DNA from: Guptibacillus hwajinpoensis
GTDB taxonomy: Bacteria > Bacillota > Bacilli > Bacillales > Guptibacillaceae
DNA: 64,000 nt
NCBI RefSeq assembly: GCF_020171785.1
Contig: NZ_JAIVAE010000003.1
Span: forward strand, 1-64,000
Direction of reading: 5' to 3'
In this document: piece by piece, positions 44,552-54,063 of the stretch
Layout: each line of letters starts with the position of its first letter
Numbering within the stretch: the stretch's first letter is position 1
Position numbers and translations under genes: made by a program
The notes under the pieces: generated by a model
Told to the model about the DNA's origin: nothing
Databases searched by the model: none
What the model saw: only the letters and a program-made list of their open reading frames with translations

Positions 44552-44607
44552 TTGAATAATTAAAATAATTGGTTTATAGTAAAGGTGTTACATACCGACT
44601 GGTTAGT
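44552..44607 (+). promoter_or_regulatory. promoter plus TetR-type operator candidate
   Basis: TTGAAT (44552-44557), 17-bp spacer, TATAGT (44575-44580). Downstream, ACCGACTGGTTAGT (44594-44607) is an imperfect dyad of the form seen at TetR/AcrR-type sites. It would place a repressor over the transcript start of the quinone oxidoreductase gene. Confidence 0.5.
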
Positions 44608-44625
44608 TAATAAAGGGGGAAGAAA

Positions 44626-45609
44626 ATGAAAGCGATTCAATTAACAGAGTTTGGTGGTCCGGAAGTGTTGAAACTAATCGACTTAGATGTACCGGAGCCA
44701 AAAGGACACGAAGTACTTATTGAGATTCAGGCCATCGGGGTTAATTACGCAGATACCGCAAGAAGAGAAGGGCAATATGTTGTGGAAACACCTCTGCCGT
44801 ATGTGCCAGGTTCTGAAGTGGCTGGTGTTGTAAAAGCAGTTGGGGAAAAAGTGACTTCAGTAAAACCAGGTTCTTCGGTGGTCACGTTATTAGGTACAAA
44901 AAATGCAACAGGTTATGCAGAATATACGTTAGCTGATGAAAGAGGACTGATTGCGATTCCAGATGGCGTTGATCCTCAGTATGCAGTAGCTCTACCTCTA
45001 CAAGGATTAAGTGCTTATCACACACTTAAGACAATGGGACGTTTTGAAAATGGAGAAACGGTTTTGATTCATGCTGCAGCAGGCGGCGTTGGTACAATTG
45101 CCGTACAGCTCGCCAGACTATGGGGAGCTAAAACAATCATTGGTACAGCAAGCAGTGAAGAGAAAAGAAAGCTTGCAGCTGATATGGGAGCAGATATTAC
45201 GATCGATTATACGAAAGAAGGCTGGGAACAAGAAGTTTTAGAAGCTACGGAAGGTAAGGGAGTAGATGTTATTCTTGAAATGGCAGGAGGAGACGTTTTC
45301 AGAAAATCGTTGAATTGCCTTGGACCTTTCGGACGACTCGTCATATATGGGGTAGCAAGTGGAGAACAAAGCCGCTTTTATCCATCTTCCTTAATGGAGA
45401 AAAATCAGTCAGTTGTTGGCTTTTTCCTACCACAGATGATGCGTAAGCCATCACTTTATCAGAAGAGTCTAGAAGAACTCCTAAACTATATGCAGAGTGG
45501 AGAACTTAAATTGACGATTGGTGGGGTTTTTGAGTTAGAAAAGGCAGCTGATGTTCATCGTATGCTTCAAGGACGCCAAACGAAAGGGAAATTAATCTTA
45601 ACTCCTTGA
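44626..45609 (+). CDS. zinc-independent quinone oxidoreductase (MDR family)
   Basis: 327 aa, ATG after AAGGGGGAAG. A medium-chain reductase with N-terminal GroES-like domain (EVLIEIQAIGVNYADTARREG) and NADPH-binding HAAAGGVGTIAVQLA. The usual zinc ligands of alcohol dehydrogenases are absent, as in QOR (NADPH:quinone reductase). It reduces quinones or enones in the cytosol. Monocistronic between terminators; regulation probably by an unlinked TetR-type repressor. Confidence 0.9.
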   Translation: MKAIQLTEFGGPEVLKLIDLDVPEPKGHEVLIEIQAIGVNYADTARREGQYVVETPLPYVPGSEVAGVVKAVGEKVTSVKPGSSVVTLLGTKNATGYAEYTLADERGLIAIPDGVDPQYAVALPLQGLSAYHTLKTMGRFENGETVLIHAAAGGVGTIAVQLARLWGAKTIIGTASSEEKRKLAADMGADITIDYTKEGWEQEVLEATEGKGVDVILEMAGGDVFRKSLNCLGPFGRLVIYGVASGEQSRFYPSSLMEKNQSVVGFFLPQMMRKPSLYQKSLEELLNYMQSGELKLTIGGVFELEKAADVHRMLQGRQTKGKLILTP

Positions 45610-45634
45610 TTGAAAAAGGAAGCGTGCATCAAAC

Positions 45635-45664
45635 AAAGACGATCGAATTTGGTCGTCTTTTTTA
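45635..45664 (+). terminator. intrinsic terminator
   Basis: A 10-bp stem with one G-T pair (45635-45644 with 45651-45660), then a T run. Confidence 0.8.
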
Positions 45665-45820
45665 CATGGAGAAATTAGTTTTAATATTCTCTGTTAGAAA
45701 ATCGCTATTGCCTATTCACTATGTTAACACTTTGTGGTAATTTAGTATTGCACTGTGTTAATATTCGAAATATTTTTCAGTGAAAATTCAATGTTGTTGA
45801 AAATTTTTTCGGAAATTTGC

Positions 45821-45877
45821 TTGAAAGTTTTGTGAGCAATCTAATACTATGCTAAAATATCAATGAAAGCGTTTTTT
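45821..45877 (+). promoter_or_regulatory. odhAB promoter and cre-like site
   Basis: TTGAAA (45821-45826), 18-bp spacer, TACTAT (45845-45850). A cre-like TGAAAGCGTTTTTT (45864-45877) lies at about +7 and differs from the consensus only in the last two bases. The rest of the 389-bp intergenic region (45610-45998) is AT-rich and shows no gene. The leader of odhA is about 140 nt. Confidence 0.5.
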
Positions 45878-45998
45878 TAAAAGAATGTTTCAAAAAGTGA
45901 AAAGAGTGTAAAGAACTAGTAAGAAACCAAACTTTAACGAAGTTAGAAACCGTTCAATGCACGATTTGAGATTAAACCCAGCAGGGAGGTAGCATGCT

Positions 45999-48857
45999 TT
46001 GAATACCAAACAGTCCAGAGTGGAACATCCATGGCAAGAATTTTATGGACCAAACCTTGGCTATGCCATTGAATTATACGAGAAATATCAAGAGGATCCT
46101 GAGTCAGTTGATCCTGAGATGCGCCAAAAATTTGATCAGTGGGGACCTCCACCTTCATCACAGGAAGTCATTGAATCTACTAGTCAGCCCGCCAACCTCA
46201 AAAAGGTTATTTCTGCTGTTAAATTAGCCGACAACATTCGTACATATGGGCATTTGGCAGCAGCAATTAATCCGCTAACAAATGAAAAATCTGATCAAGA
46301 TTTCATGACACCTCAAAATTACGGGCTTTCCGATGAAGACTTGAAAGCGATTCCTGCTCAAGTTATTTGGGAGAATGCACCAAGAGATGTCACTAATGGA
46401 TTACAAGCAATTCAAAAACTTCAAGATCTTTATACAAAGTCCATGTCTTATGAGTTTACTCATGTTCATGCGGAAGATGAACGTAAATGGTTAGATGAGA
46501 TGGTTGAGAACGATTCTGTAAGCCGTACGCTTACGAATGACGATCGTATCGCACTGCTAAGAAGACTAACAGAAGTAGAAGGTTTTGAAAAATTCCTTCA
46601 TAAAACATTTGTTGGCCAAAAGCGATTCTCGATTGAGGGCGTTGATGCTATGGTGCCAATGCTAGATGATGTAATTAAATGCGGTGCAAGTGATGGTGCT
46701 AAGAACGTTATGATTGGAATGGCTCACCGTGGTCGCTTAAATGTTCTTACACATGTTTTAAATAAGCCTTACGAAAAGATTTTTGCGGAATTCCACCATG
46801 CACCAAACAAGGAACTTGTTCCTTCTGAAGGTTCAATGGGGATTAACTATGGTTGGACAGGCGATGTCAAATATCACATGGGTGCTGACAGACAAATCGA
46901 GGATTCGGAAACAGCCAGTGCAACCATTACACTAGCCAATAATCCAAGTCACCTTGAGTTTGTGGATCCTGTTGTAGAAGGTTATGCTCGCGCTGCACAA
47001 GAAACGCGTAATGAAAAAGGTGAACCGAAGCAAGATTTCACTAAATCTTTTGCGATATTAATCCATGGTGACGCTGCTTTTCCAGGCGAAGGTGTGGTAG
47101 CAGAAACGCTAAACTTAAGTCAGCTAAAGGGATATCATACCGGTGGTACAATTCATATCATCGCCAATAATCAGCTAGGTTTTACAACGGAAAGCACGGA
47201 TTCAAGATCTACAAAGTATGCTAGCGATCTAGCAAAAGGATACGAAATTCCGATTGTTCACGTGAACGCCGATGATCCGGAAGCTTGTCTTGCAGCGATG
47301 CATCTTGCGTATGAATATCGAATGAAGTTTAATAAAGATTTCCTTATTGATTTAATTGGCTATCGTCGTTTCGGTCATAATGAAATGGATGATCCAGCCG
47401 TTACTCAGCCACATTTATATGAAAAAATTAAGAATCATCCTACTGTTCGAGCGAGCTATGCAAAGTATTTAACTGAGCAAAGCGTGATTGAAGACGGTCA
47501 GGGCGAAAAGTTAGATGAAGAAGTTCTTTCTGAGCTTCAGACTGAATACGACAAGATCGCTAAAGGTGGAGACGGCGATGGCGAAGTACAAGAGCTACAA
47601 CCACCAAAAGAAATTGTGAAGGGACTCCCTTCTATCGATACAGCTGTTTCACTAGAAACGCTAAAAGATATTAACAACAAACTGTTAAGCCGTCCAGATG
47701 GATTTAATGTTTATCCTAAGCTTGAGCGCATTCTAAAACGCCGAATTGATATGTTAGAAGAAGGCGGTAAAGTAGATTGGGCGCTAGGTGAAACGTTGGC
47801 ATTTGCTTCAATTCTTAGCGACGGAACGCCAATTCGTATTACAGGGCAGGACTCTCAGCGCGGAACATTTGCTCAGCGTCATCTCGTTCTTCACGATAAA
47901 GAAACAGGCGAAACTTTTTGTCCACTACATGAATTACCAGAAGCTGAATCGTCCTTTGCGATTCACAATAGTCCACTTTCTGAAGCATCAGTGGTCGGGT
48001 TTGAATACGGATATAACGTGTTTGCACCAGAAACGCTCGTTATTTGGGAAGCGCAGTATGGCGACTTTGCGAATGCTGCTCAAGTCATTTTTGATCAATT
48101 CGTTTCGGCCGGTCGAGCGAAATGGGGACAAAAATCAGGAATGGTTCTTTTACTACCGCATGGTTACGAAGGTCAAGGTCCAGAACATTCCAGTGGCCGA
48201 GTTGAACGCTTCTTGACATTAGCTGCTGAAAATAACTGGACAGTTGCTAATTTAACGAGTGCTGCTCAGTACTTCCACATTTTAAGAAGACAAGCGGCTA
48301 TTCTAGAGAAACAGGAAGTGCGTCCACTTGTTATTATGACGCCAAAGAGCCTTCTTCGTAATCAGCGCACATCATCTCCTGGCTTTGAATTTAGTCAAGG
48401 CCAATTCTTGAGCGTTGTTGAGCAAGCAGGACTTGGTGAAAAGAAAGATAAAGTAGAGCGTATTGTTTTATGTACTGGTAAAGTAGCTGTAGACCTTGCA
48501 ACTGAAATAGAGTCTTCTGATGAGAAGTACGATTGGCTCCACGTTCTTAGAGTAGAACAGCTATATCCATTCCCTGAAGAAGAAGTGAAAAACATATTTG
48601 ACCGCTATTCAAACGTCAAAGAAATTATCTGGCTGCAAGAAGAACCAAAAAATATGGGATCTTGGAATTACATTTCTCCTCGTTTAAGGGAGACGGCACC
48701 AGAAGGCGTTTCTGTAAGCTATGTAGGACGTCCTGATCGTTCAAGTCCTGCTGGCGGGGAACCTAATGTGCATAAAAAAGATCAAGAACGAATCATTCAG
48801 GAAGTACTAGAACCATCTAAAACTGTTTCCCATCAAGGAGGTAATCGTCGTGATTGA
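45999..48857 (+). CDS. odhA: 2-oxoglutarate dehydrogenase E1 component
   Basis: TTG start 8 nt after AGGGAGGT; an ATG at 45994 is out of frame. 952 aa, the normal length. Begins with the E1 N-terminal motif [19 protein letters not shown]. ThDP-binding dehydrogenase blocks include [23 protein letters not shown] and GHNEMDDPA. The transketolase-like C-terminal half includes [13 protein letters not shown] and [14 protein letters not shown]. It decarboxylates 2-oxoglutarate in the TCA cycle and hands succinyl to OdhB. Confidence 0.97.
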   Translation: MNTKQSRVEHPWQEFYGPNLGYAIELYEKYQEDPESVDPEMRQKFDQWGPPPSSQEVIESTSQPANLKKVISAVKLADNIRTYGHLAAAINPLTNEKSDQDFMTPQNYGLSDEDLKAIPAQVIWENAPRDVTNGLQAIQKLQDLYTKSMSYEFTHVHAEDERKWLDEMVENDSVSRTLTNDDRIALLRRLTEVEGFEKFLHKTFVGQKRFSIEGVDAMVPMLDDVIKCGASDGAKNVMIGMAHRGRLNVLTHVLNKPYEKIFAEFHHAPNKELVPSEGSMGINYGWTGDVKYHMGADRQIEDSETASATITLANNPSHLEFVDPVVEGYARAAQETRNEKGEPKQDFTKSFAILIHGDAAFPGEGVVAETLNLSQLKGYHTGGTIHIIANNQLGFTTESTDSRSTKYASDLAKGYEIPIVHVNADDPEACLAAMHLAYEYRMKFNKDFLIDLIGYRRFGHNEMDDPAVTQPHLYEKIKNHPTVRASYAKYLTEQSVIEDGQGEKLDEEVLSELQTEYDKIAKGGDGDGEVQELQPPKEIVKGLPSIDTAVSLETLKDINNKLLSRPDGFNVYPKLERILKRRIDMLEEGGKVDWALGETLAFASILSDGTPIRITGQDSQRGTFAQRHLVLHDKETGETFCPLHELPEAESSFAIHNSPLSEASVVGFEYGYNVFAPETLVIWEAQYGDFANAAQVIFDQFVSAGRAKWGQKSGMVLLLPHGYEGQGPEHSSGRVERFLTLAAENNWTVANLTSAAQYFHILRRQAAILEKQEVRPLVIMTPKSLLRNQRTSSPGFEFSQGQFLSVVEQAGLGEKKDKVERIVLCTGKVAVDLATEIESSDEKYDWLHVLRVEQLYPFPEEEVKNIFDRYSNVKEIIWLQEEPKNMGSWNYISPRLRETAPEGVSVSYVGRPDRSSPAGGEPNVHKKDQERIIQEVLEPSKTVSHQGGNRRD

Positions 48858-50145
48858 AGTTAAAGTACCAGAACTAGCAGAATCCATTACAGAAGGTACC
48901 ATTTCTCAATGGTTAATCAAAGTAGGCGACAAAGTTGAAAAAGGTGACAACCTTGTTGAGCTTGAAACAGATAAAGTTAACATTGAAGTGAGTGCAGAAA
49001 ACGATGGCGTCATTGAAGAGCTTTTGAAAGAGCCTGGCGATAATGTTGAAGTTGGAGAGATTATTGCTTACCTTGGCAACGGAGAAGGTAGTTCTTCTAA
49101 GTCGTCAGATCAAGACTCTTCTGGAAAAGAAGAAGCAAAGAAAGAAGAGAAAGAAGCACCTGAAGAAGCAAAGTCAAACGAAGAATCTAAGGCGCATGCA
49201 ACAGAATCTTCAGAAGACGAAAAATCTGAGAATGAACGTACAGTAGCTTCCCCTTCTGCAAGAAAGCTTGCACGTGAACTAGGCGTTGATCTGAATAATG
49301 TTGAAACGCGTGATCCATTAGGTCGCGTTCGTCCAGACGATGTGAAGGCTCATGCAGACAAAGCGAACCAAAAAGAAGCTCCTAAGGAAAAGAAACAAGA
49401 GGCACCTAAGCAACAAAAGCCATCTCCTGAAGCGAATGACGGCAAACCAGTTGAGAGAGTTAAGATGTCTCGTCGTCGTCAAACTATTGCGAAACGTCTT
49501 GTTGAAGTTCAGCATACTGCAGCAATGCTAACAACTTTTAACGAAGTAGACATGACGGCAATTATGGAACTTCGGAAACGTCGCAAAGATAAATTCCTTG
49601 AAGATAATGATGTGAAGCTTGGCTTTATGTCCTTCTTTACGAAAGCTGTTGTTGGCGCACTTAAGAAATATCCACGTCTAAACGCTGAAATTCAGGATAC
49701 TGATATTGTATTGAAGAAATTTTATGATATCGGTATCGCGGTTGGAGCAGAAGAAGGTTTAGTAGTACCAGTCGTTCGTGATGCAGACAAGCTATCTTTT
49801 GCAGGAATAGAACAAGAAATTGGTAATCTTGCAAAGAAAGCACGAGACAATAAACTCAAACTTGATGAACTACAAGGTGGATCATTTACGATTACAAACG
49901 GAGGAATCTTTGGATCGATGCTTTCAACACCGATTCTAAATGCACCTCAAGTTGGTATACTAGGTATGCACAAGATCCAGTGGCGCCCTATGGCAATTGA
50001 TCAGGAACGAATGGAAAACCGTCCGATGATGTACATTGCCCTATCCTATGATCACCGTATTGTAGACGGTGGAGAAGCAGTTAGCTTCCTTGCTAAAATT
50101 AAAGAACTTCTTGAAGACCCAGAACAGCTTCTTCTAGAAGGATAA
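48850..50145 (+). CDS. odhB: 2-oxoglutarate dehydrogenase E2 (dihydrolipoyl succinyltransferase)
   Basis: GTG start overlapping the odhA stop by 8 bases, with AAGGAGG upstream, so translationally coupled. 431 aa. Lipoyl domain with the lipoylated Lys in ETDKVNIEV (residue about 43), a long charged Glu/Lys/Ser linker (about 80-135), a peripheral-subunit-binding domain ([16 protein letters not shown]), a second linker, and the acyltransferase core ending in the active-site [13 protein letters not shown]3 (lipoamide dehydrogenase) is not in this window. Confidence 0.97.
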   Translation: MIEVKVPELAESITEGTISQWLIKVGDKVEKGDNLVELETDKVNIEVSAENDGVIEELLKEPGDNVEVGEIIAYLGNGEGSSSKSSDQDSSGKEEAKKEEKEAPEEAKSNEESKAHATESSEDEKSENERTVASPSARKLARELGVDLNNVETRDPLGRVRPDDVKAHADKANQKEAPKEKKQEAPKQQKPSPEANDGKPVERVKMSRRRQTIAKRLVEVQHTAAMLTTFNEVDMTAIMELRKRRKDKFLEDNDVKLGFMSFFTKAVVGALKKYPRLNAEIQDTDIVLKKFYDIGIAVGAEEGLVVPVVRDADKLSFAGIEQEIGNLAKKARDNKLKLDELQGGSFTITNGGIFGSMLSTPILNAPQVGILGMHKIQWRPMAIDQERMENRPMMYIALSYDHRIVDGGEAVSFLAKIKELLEDPEQLLLEG

Positions 50146-50149
50146 AACG

Positions 50150-50185
50150 AAAGAACCTGAATCTACTGATTCAGGTTCTTTTTCT
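50150..50185 (+). terminator. intrinsic terminator
   Basis: A perfect 13-bp stem (50151-50163 with 50168-50180), 4-nt loop, then T. It ends odhAB. Confidence 0.88.
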
Positions 50186-50275
50186 ACTTCTACATTTTTG
50201 AAAGGAGAAGGTAGATCCTTTATCTTATCGTTCCTGTCATGTAGAATAGAAAGAAAGTTGAAAGGGGTGAAAGAT

Positions 50276-50482
50276 TTGATTCATCAAACATGGAAAGAGA
50301 CATCGACGATTAAAAAGGTGAAGTGCATACATACTGATGCAAAGAAGTATATGGTGAACCGCGTTTTAACTGAAGGAAAAACTTATGAAGTGAAAAATGA
50401 AACAGAAGAATTTTTATTCGTTTTAGACAATAGTGGTAAAATCGGTGGGTTTTATAAAGAGTATTTTGAAGAAGTAGAATGA
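50276..50482 (+). CDS. small conserved protein, DUF6501-like, 68 aa
   Basis: I choose TTG 50276, spaced from AAAGGGG; the frame continues upstream to 50198 but without a better site. The product (IHQTWKETSTIKKVKCIHTDA... VLTEGKTYEVKNET... DNSGKIGGFYKEYFEEV) looks like the small beta-barrel DUF6501 family of Bacillaceae. Soluble, function unknown. Monocistronic, terminator directly after the stop. The family name is from memory and should be treated as tentative. Confidence 0.65.
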   Translation: MIHQTWKETSTIKKVKCIHTDAKKYMVNRVLTEGKTYEVKNETEEFLFVLDNSGKIGGFYKEYFEEVE

Positions 50483-50489
50483 GTGTATA

Positions 50490-50519
50490 AAGCCAGATCA
50501 AAATTGATCTGGTTTTTTA
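50490..50519 (+). terminator. intrinsic terminator
   Basis: Stem 50491-50500 with 50505-50514 (AGCCAGATCA on the left), 4-nt loop, then a T run. Confidence 0.8.
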
Positions 50520-50573
50520 TTTTATTAACGAAAAAAAGGAACACTGGATTATCCCCAATGTCCCTTACATCTC

Positions 50574-51818
50574 CTAACAAAATTGATCATTTTTGTTAGG
50601 GTTCTTTAATCCAAAAATCGGTCTTAAGTACAGAGCAAGATAGGATCCTGCGAGAGCGACGACCATCCAAACCCAGCCGTGGAGACTAAAGGAAGCTATT
50701 CCGCCAAAATAGGCACCTATATTACATCCGAAAGCTAGTCTGGCACCATATCCCATAAGCAGTCCTCCAATGATCGATGCGGCTGCTAACTTAAATGGCA
50801 CTCTTCTCATGATAAAGGCGCCGCCAGCGCCTGCTGCCACAAATGCACCAAGAATAACACCAAAGTTCATGACGCTTGTTGAATCAGTAAGAATCGATTG
50901 CTGGAGTGCTTCCCCTTTTGTCCCTGACCAATATCCCCATTGTGTTACATCAATTCCAAGAAATAACGCGATTTTTGATCCCCATAAAGCAAAAGCGGAC
51001 GTAATTCCCCATGGATTTCCGCGCGATATCAATGTGAGGGCATTTAAAACAGCTAATGCGATTGCTGCAATCCAAATCGGCCATGAGCCACGAAAAATCC
51101 GCTTCCATCCTGATGTTGTAGGAAGAGGCTTCATTTTTGGTGGCTTTCGTTTTTTAGCGATGAATTTTACAGCGAAAAAAATAATCCCAAACAATGCAAG
51201 TTGCACAATCCAGGCACCAAAATATCCCAATCCAGTATCTTCAGCTAAGGAAATCGCTTTAAAAGAGGGCATTTGATTTACCCAGAAATCAAAGTGCCAT
51301 GCACCGATAACAGATCCGACGATAAAACCAAAAAGAGTAAGTAGCATTTCAGTTTTTCCCCACCCTACTGTATAGAGCGTACCTGAAGCGCATCCACCGC
51401 CTAGCTGCATCCCAATTCCAAATAAGAATGAACCAACCACTACGCTTGTTCCAACAGGAAATACATATCCTGTTGGAGTCGTTCCAAATAATCCAAAGCT
51501 GTTAGAGAGAATCGGCGCAAACAGCGTGCTAGCTACCGCAAGCATCAACATATGCGACTGAATGGCTGTTCCATTTCCTACACTTAATAATTGTCTGAAA
51601 GCAGAAGTGAAACCAAATCTTGCATGTAATAAACAATAACCAAGTAGTAATCCTAAACCAAATAAGACAAGTTGCTGAATTCCTTGATCGACCAATAATA
51701 GTAATGCGAGTAGACCAATGACTAAAAAGCCCCCTGTTAAAACGGGCTTTTGAGGAGCTTTTAAGAAAGGTAACTGTAAATTTGTTTTTGAAGAGTGAAC
51801 TGGTTGTTCCATTGCCAT
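50574..51818 (-). CDS. YeeE/YedE-family sulfur-compound transporter (TsuA-like)
   Basis: 414 aa, about 10-12 membrane segments arranged as two homologous halves. Each half has the conserved Cys motif of the family: GGGCASGTLYTVGWG and FGCNIGAYFGGI. In TsuA (bacterial YeeE) these cysteines relay thiosulfate. It may import thiosulfate or another sulfur species. No TusA-like protein is next to it, although TsuB-type partners are often adjacent in other bacteria. Divergent from nos. Confidence 0.85.
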   Translation of the reverse strand: MAMEQPVHSSKTNLQLPFLKAPQKPVLTGGFLVIGLLALLLLVDQGIQQLVLFGLGLLLGYCLLHARFGFTSAFRQLLSVGNGTAIQSHMLMLAVASTLFAPILSNSFGLFGTTPTGYVFPVGTSVVVGSFLFGIGMQLGGGCASGTLYTVGWGKTEMLLTLFGFIVGSVIGAWHFDFWVNQMPSFKAISLAEDTGLGYFGAWIVQLALFGIIFFAVKFIAKKRKPPKMKPLPTTSGWKRIFRGSWPIWIAAIALAVLNALTLISRGNPWGITSAFALWGSKIALFLGIDVTQWGYWSGTKGEALQQSILTDSTSVMNFGVILGAFVAAGAGGAFIMRRVPFKLAAASIIGGLLMGYGARLAFGCNIGAYFGGIASFSLHGWVWMVVALAGSYLALYLRPIFGLKNPNKNDQFC

Positions 51819-51961
51819 GTATAATGCACCTCATTCCGATGTATTTAGTATGAATTGATTCGTATATCCTACATGATTTTTTTATATCTGTAAACTATTA
51901 CATACCAAATCTTTTTACCTCTATCGATGAAATGGACATATCTTTCTCTACTTGGAGATTG

Positions 51962-51970
51962 TGCTATAAT
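51962..51970 (+). promoter_or_regulatory. extended -10 promoter of nos
   Basis: TGCTATAAT is a consensus extended -10 element about 90 nt ahead of nos, in the divergent intergenic region. No clear -35. Confidence 0.55.
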
Positions 51971-52057
51971 GACACATGTATCAATAGAGATTAATTTATT
52001 CATCAGGAGCTTAAGATTAGGTTTTAAAACCGTCTCAGGCTATTGGAGGTTGAGACA

Positions 52058-53125
52058 ATGGATAATGAGCAATTAATTGAAAAAGCATTTGATTTTATTC
52101 ATCAAGCTTATGCTGAACTAACGATCGATCCGTCACGCATAGAAGATCGTAAAAAGGAAATTATGCATGAAGTTAAAGCAACAGGTGCCTATACTCATAC
52201 ATATGACGAACTTGCTCAAGGAGCTAAAATGGCCTGGAGAAACAGCAATAAGTGTATTGGTCGCCTGTTCTGGAATACGATGACTGTGTTAGATGCGCGG
52301 TATGCTTCAAAACCTAAAGAAGTAGCGGATGCCCTTCTGCACCACATTCGCATCGCGACAAACGGCGGAAAAATTAAGCCAACGATTACTATTTTTCAGC
52401 CTGGTAAAGTTCGTGTATGGAACCATCAGCTAATTCGTTATGCAGGTTATAATACTGATAAAGGTACGATTGGTGACCCTGATTCGGTCGCTTTTACTAA
52501 GGAAGTCATGAAACTTGGATGGGAAGGAAAGGGAACACAATATGATATACTTCCGCTAGTTTTCTCAATAGATGGAGCTTTACCAAGTTTCGTTGAAATT
52601 CCGAATGAAGACGTACTTCAAGTCGTGATTCAACACCCGGACTACGATTTCACACCATTGCATGCACAATGGTATGGCGTCCCCATCATTTCAGATATGC
52701 GATTAGAAATTGGCGGTATTAGTTATGATGCCGCGCCATTTAATGGCTGGTATATGGGCACAGAAATAGGGGCAAGAAATTTAGCTGATACTGACCGGTA
52801 CAATCTTTTGCCGGATGTAGCTAAACTCTTAGACCTTGATACAAGTTCAAATGCAACGCTTTGGAAAGATCGCGCATTAGTTGAACTAAATAGGGCTGTC
52901 CTTTATTCCTATCAAAATAAAGGGGTAAGTATTGTCGATCATCATACAGCTGCAAAACAATTTCAAAAATTTGAGCAAAATGAAGAGAAGGCCGAGCGAG
53001 AAGTTACTGGAAATTGGACTTGGCTAATTCCGCCTGTGTCGCCAGCTACGACTCATATCTTCCATAAACCTTACAAAAACAAAATTGTAACACCGAACTA
53101 TTTTTATCAATCAAAACCTTATTAA
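52058..53125 (+). CDS. nos: bacterial nitric oxide synthase, oxygenase domain
   Basis: I choose ATG 52058, spaced 9 nt from GGAGG. 355 aa, the usual length of bNOS, lacking the reductase domain. The heme thiolate is Cys66 in WRNSNKCIGR. Substrate and pterin site blocks are visible: VVIQHPDYDFTPLHAQWYGVP, FNGWYMGTEIGARN (with the Arg-binding Glu) and NWTWLIPP near the C-terminus. It makes NO from L-arginine, using electrons from a cellular flavodoxin or reductase. Likely cotranscribed with the ABM-domain gene 13 nt downstream. Confidence 0.96.
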   Translation: MDNEQLIEKAFDFIHQAYAELTIDPSRIEDRKKEIMHEVKATGAYTHTYDELAQGAKMAWRNSNKCIGRLFWNTMTVLDARYASKPKEVADALLHHIRIATNGGKIKPTITIFQPGKVRVWNHQLIRYAGYNTDKGTIGDPDSVAFTKEVMKLGWEGKGTQYDILPLVFSIDGALPSFVEIPNEDVLQVVIQHPDYDFTPLHAQWYGVPIISDMRLEIGGISYDAAPFNGWYMGTEIGARNLADTDRYNLLPDVAKLLDLDTSSNATLWKDRALVELNRAVLYSYQNKGVSIVDHHTAAKQFQKFEQNEEKAEREVTGNWTWLIPPVSPATTHIFHKPYKNKIVTPNYFYQSKPY

Positions 53126-53138
53126 GCGAGGGAGAAAC

Positions 53139-53435
53139 TTGGTTATTGAAAAAGCTTATTTCACCATTCATGAAGGTCTTGAATCAAAATTTGAAGCGAC
53201 ATTTAAAGAAGCTGTACGTTACATTGCAGAAACCGATGGATACATGAATTATCGCTTGTTGAAATCAATTGAAACAGAACGTAAATACGTCATTTTCATT
53301 GAATGGGAAACACTTACATCACATACGGAAGGCTTCATGTCATCCGATCGATTTGAAAAATTTACGTCTTTAGTGGACCCATTTCTTGAAAACGTAGAGA
53401 TGGAGCATCTTGCACCCCTTGACTCAGATCTTTAA
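53139..53435 (+). CDS. ABM-domain (antibiotic biosynthesis monooxygenase-like) protein, 98 aa
   Basis: TTG start after GAGGGAG and 13 nt after nos. Ferredoxin-like ABM fold: FTIHEGLESKFEATFKEAVRYI, then GYMNYRLLKSIE and VIFIEWETLTSHTEGF. Small ABM proteins include cofactor-free monooxygenases and heme-degrading HmoA/IsdG types. No conserved heme-ligand His is obvious beyond His in SHTEG. Coupling to nos suggests a role near NO or heme metabolism, but that is inference. Confidence 0.82.
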   Translation: MVIEKAYFTIHEGLESKFEATFKEAVRYIAETDGYMNYRLLKSIETERKYVIFIEWETLTSHTEGFMSSDRFEKFTSLVDPFLENVEMEHLAPLDSDL

Positions 53436-53458
53436 ACCCACATTTTTGTGGGTTTTTA
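53434..53458 (+). terminator. intrinsic terminator
   Basis: AAACCCACA/TGTGGGTTT stem with a short T loop, then a T run. It begins at the stop of the ABM gene. Confidence 0.8.
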
Positions 53459-53539
53459 TATGCAAAAAACTATACAAGCTATTTAGAAAAGGGTATGCTA
53501 GGATATAGTTATATTCCTATAAGAAAGGTTGGTTTTGTA

Positions 53540-53959
53540 ATGCCTTCATCTATCCCCAGGCCACTAGTTCGATTAAATCAATCGTTTATTTTTATATTTG
53601 CTACAGGTTTTGTATTCTTTTCACATTGGCTTTTCCTCCTGATCCCACTCATTGCTGGATTGATGGGTTTGTTACTTTATTTTAATCCAGTGCTGAAACT
53701 GGGAAAAAAATTCTTAAAGAAACCACTTAATCAATATATTCCTGAGGATGCCGATCAACAAAATTTCAATCAGAAAATAGCTGTATCGCTTCTTACCATT
53801 TCTTTTATAGCTCACATGTTTTCTATTGAATGGTTAGCAATCACGGCTGCAGTCCTAGTAGCTTTAGCTTCGTTTATCGCTATTCTAGGCTTCTGTATCG
53901 GTTGTTTTGTTCGTTTTCAATGGAAGCAATATCAATATAGACGGTCACAGCATTCTTAA
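53540..53959 (+). CDS. DUF4395 family membrane protein
   Basis: I choose ATG 53540 (MPSSIPRPLVRLNQ), with AAAGG about 12 nt upstream; the earlier in-frame start lacks a site. 139 aa, four membrane helices. The start PxPLVRLNQ, the central FNPVLKLGKKF and the C-terminal GFCIGCF (C-x-x-C) pattern match DUF4395. The C-x-x-C at the membrane edge may be redox-active. Function unknown. Confidence 0.8.
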   Translation: MPSSIPRPLVRLNQSFIFIFATGFVFFSHWLFLLIPLIAGLMGLLLYFNPVLKLGKKFLKKPLNQYIPEDADQQNFNQKIAVSLLTISFIAHMFSIEWLAITAAVLVALASFIAILGFCIGCFVRFQWKQYQYRRSQHS

Positions 53960-53987
53960 AAGGCAGCTTTGGCTGTCTTTTTTTTTG
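53958..53987 (+). terminator. intrinsic terminator
   Basis: AAGGCAGC/GGCTGTCTT stem (one G-T pair) with a 3-nt loop and a long T run. Confidence 0.75.
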
Positions 53988-54063
53988 ACTGAAAAACCTG
54001 AAAAGTTAATTTCTGATATACTAAAGAAAGAGAGACGATGAAGATTAGAAAGGATAGGTTTGG

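Noticed and set aside
50770-51276. 168-codon plus-strand frame inside the YeeE-type transporter gene
   Set aside because: Antisense shadow of a transporter with clear conserved Cys motifs; no ribosome site.
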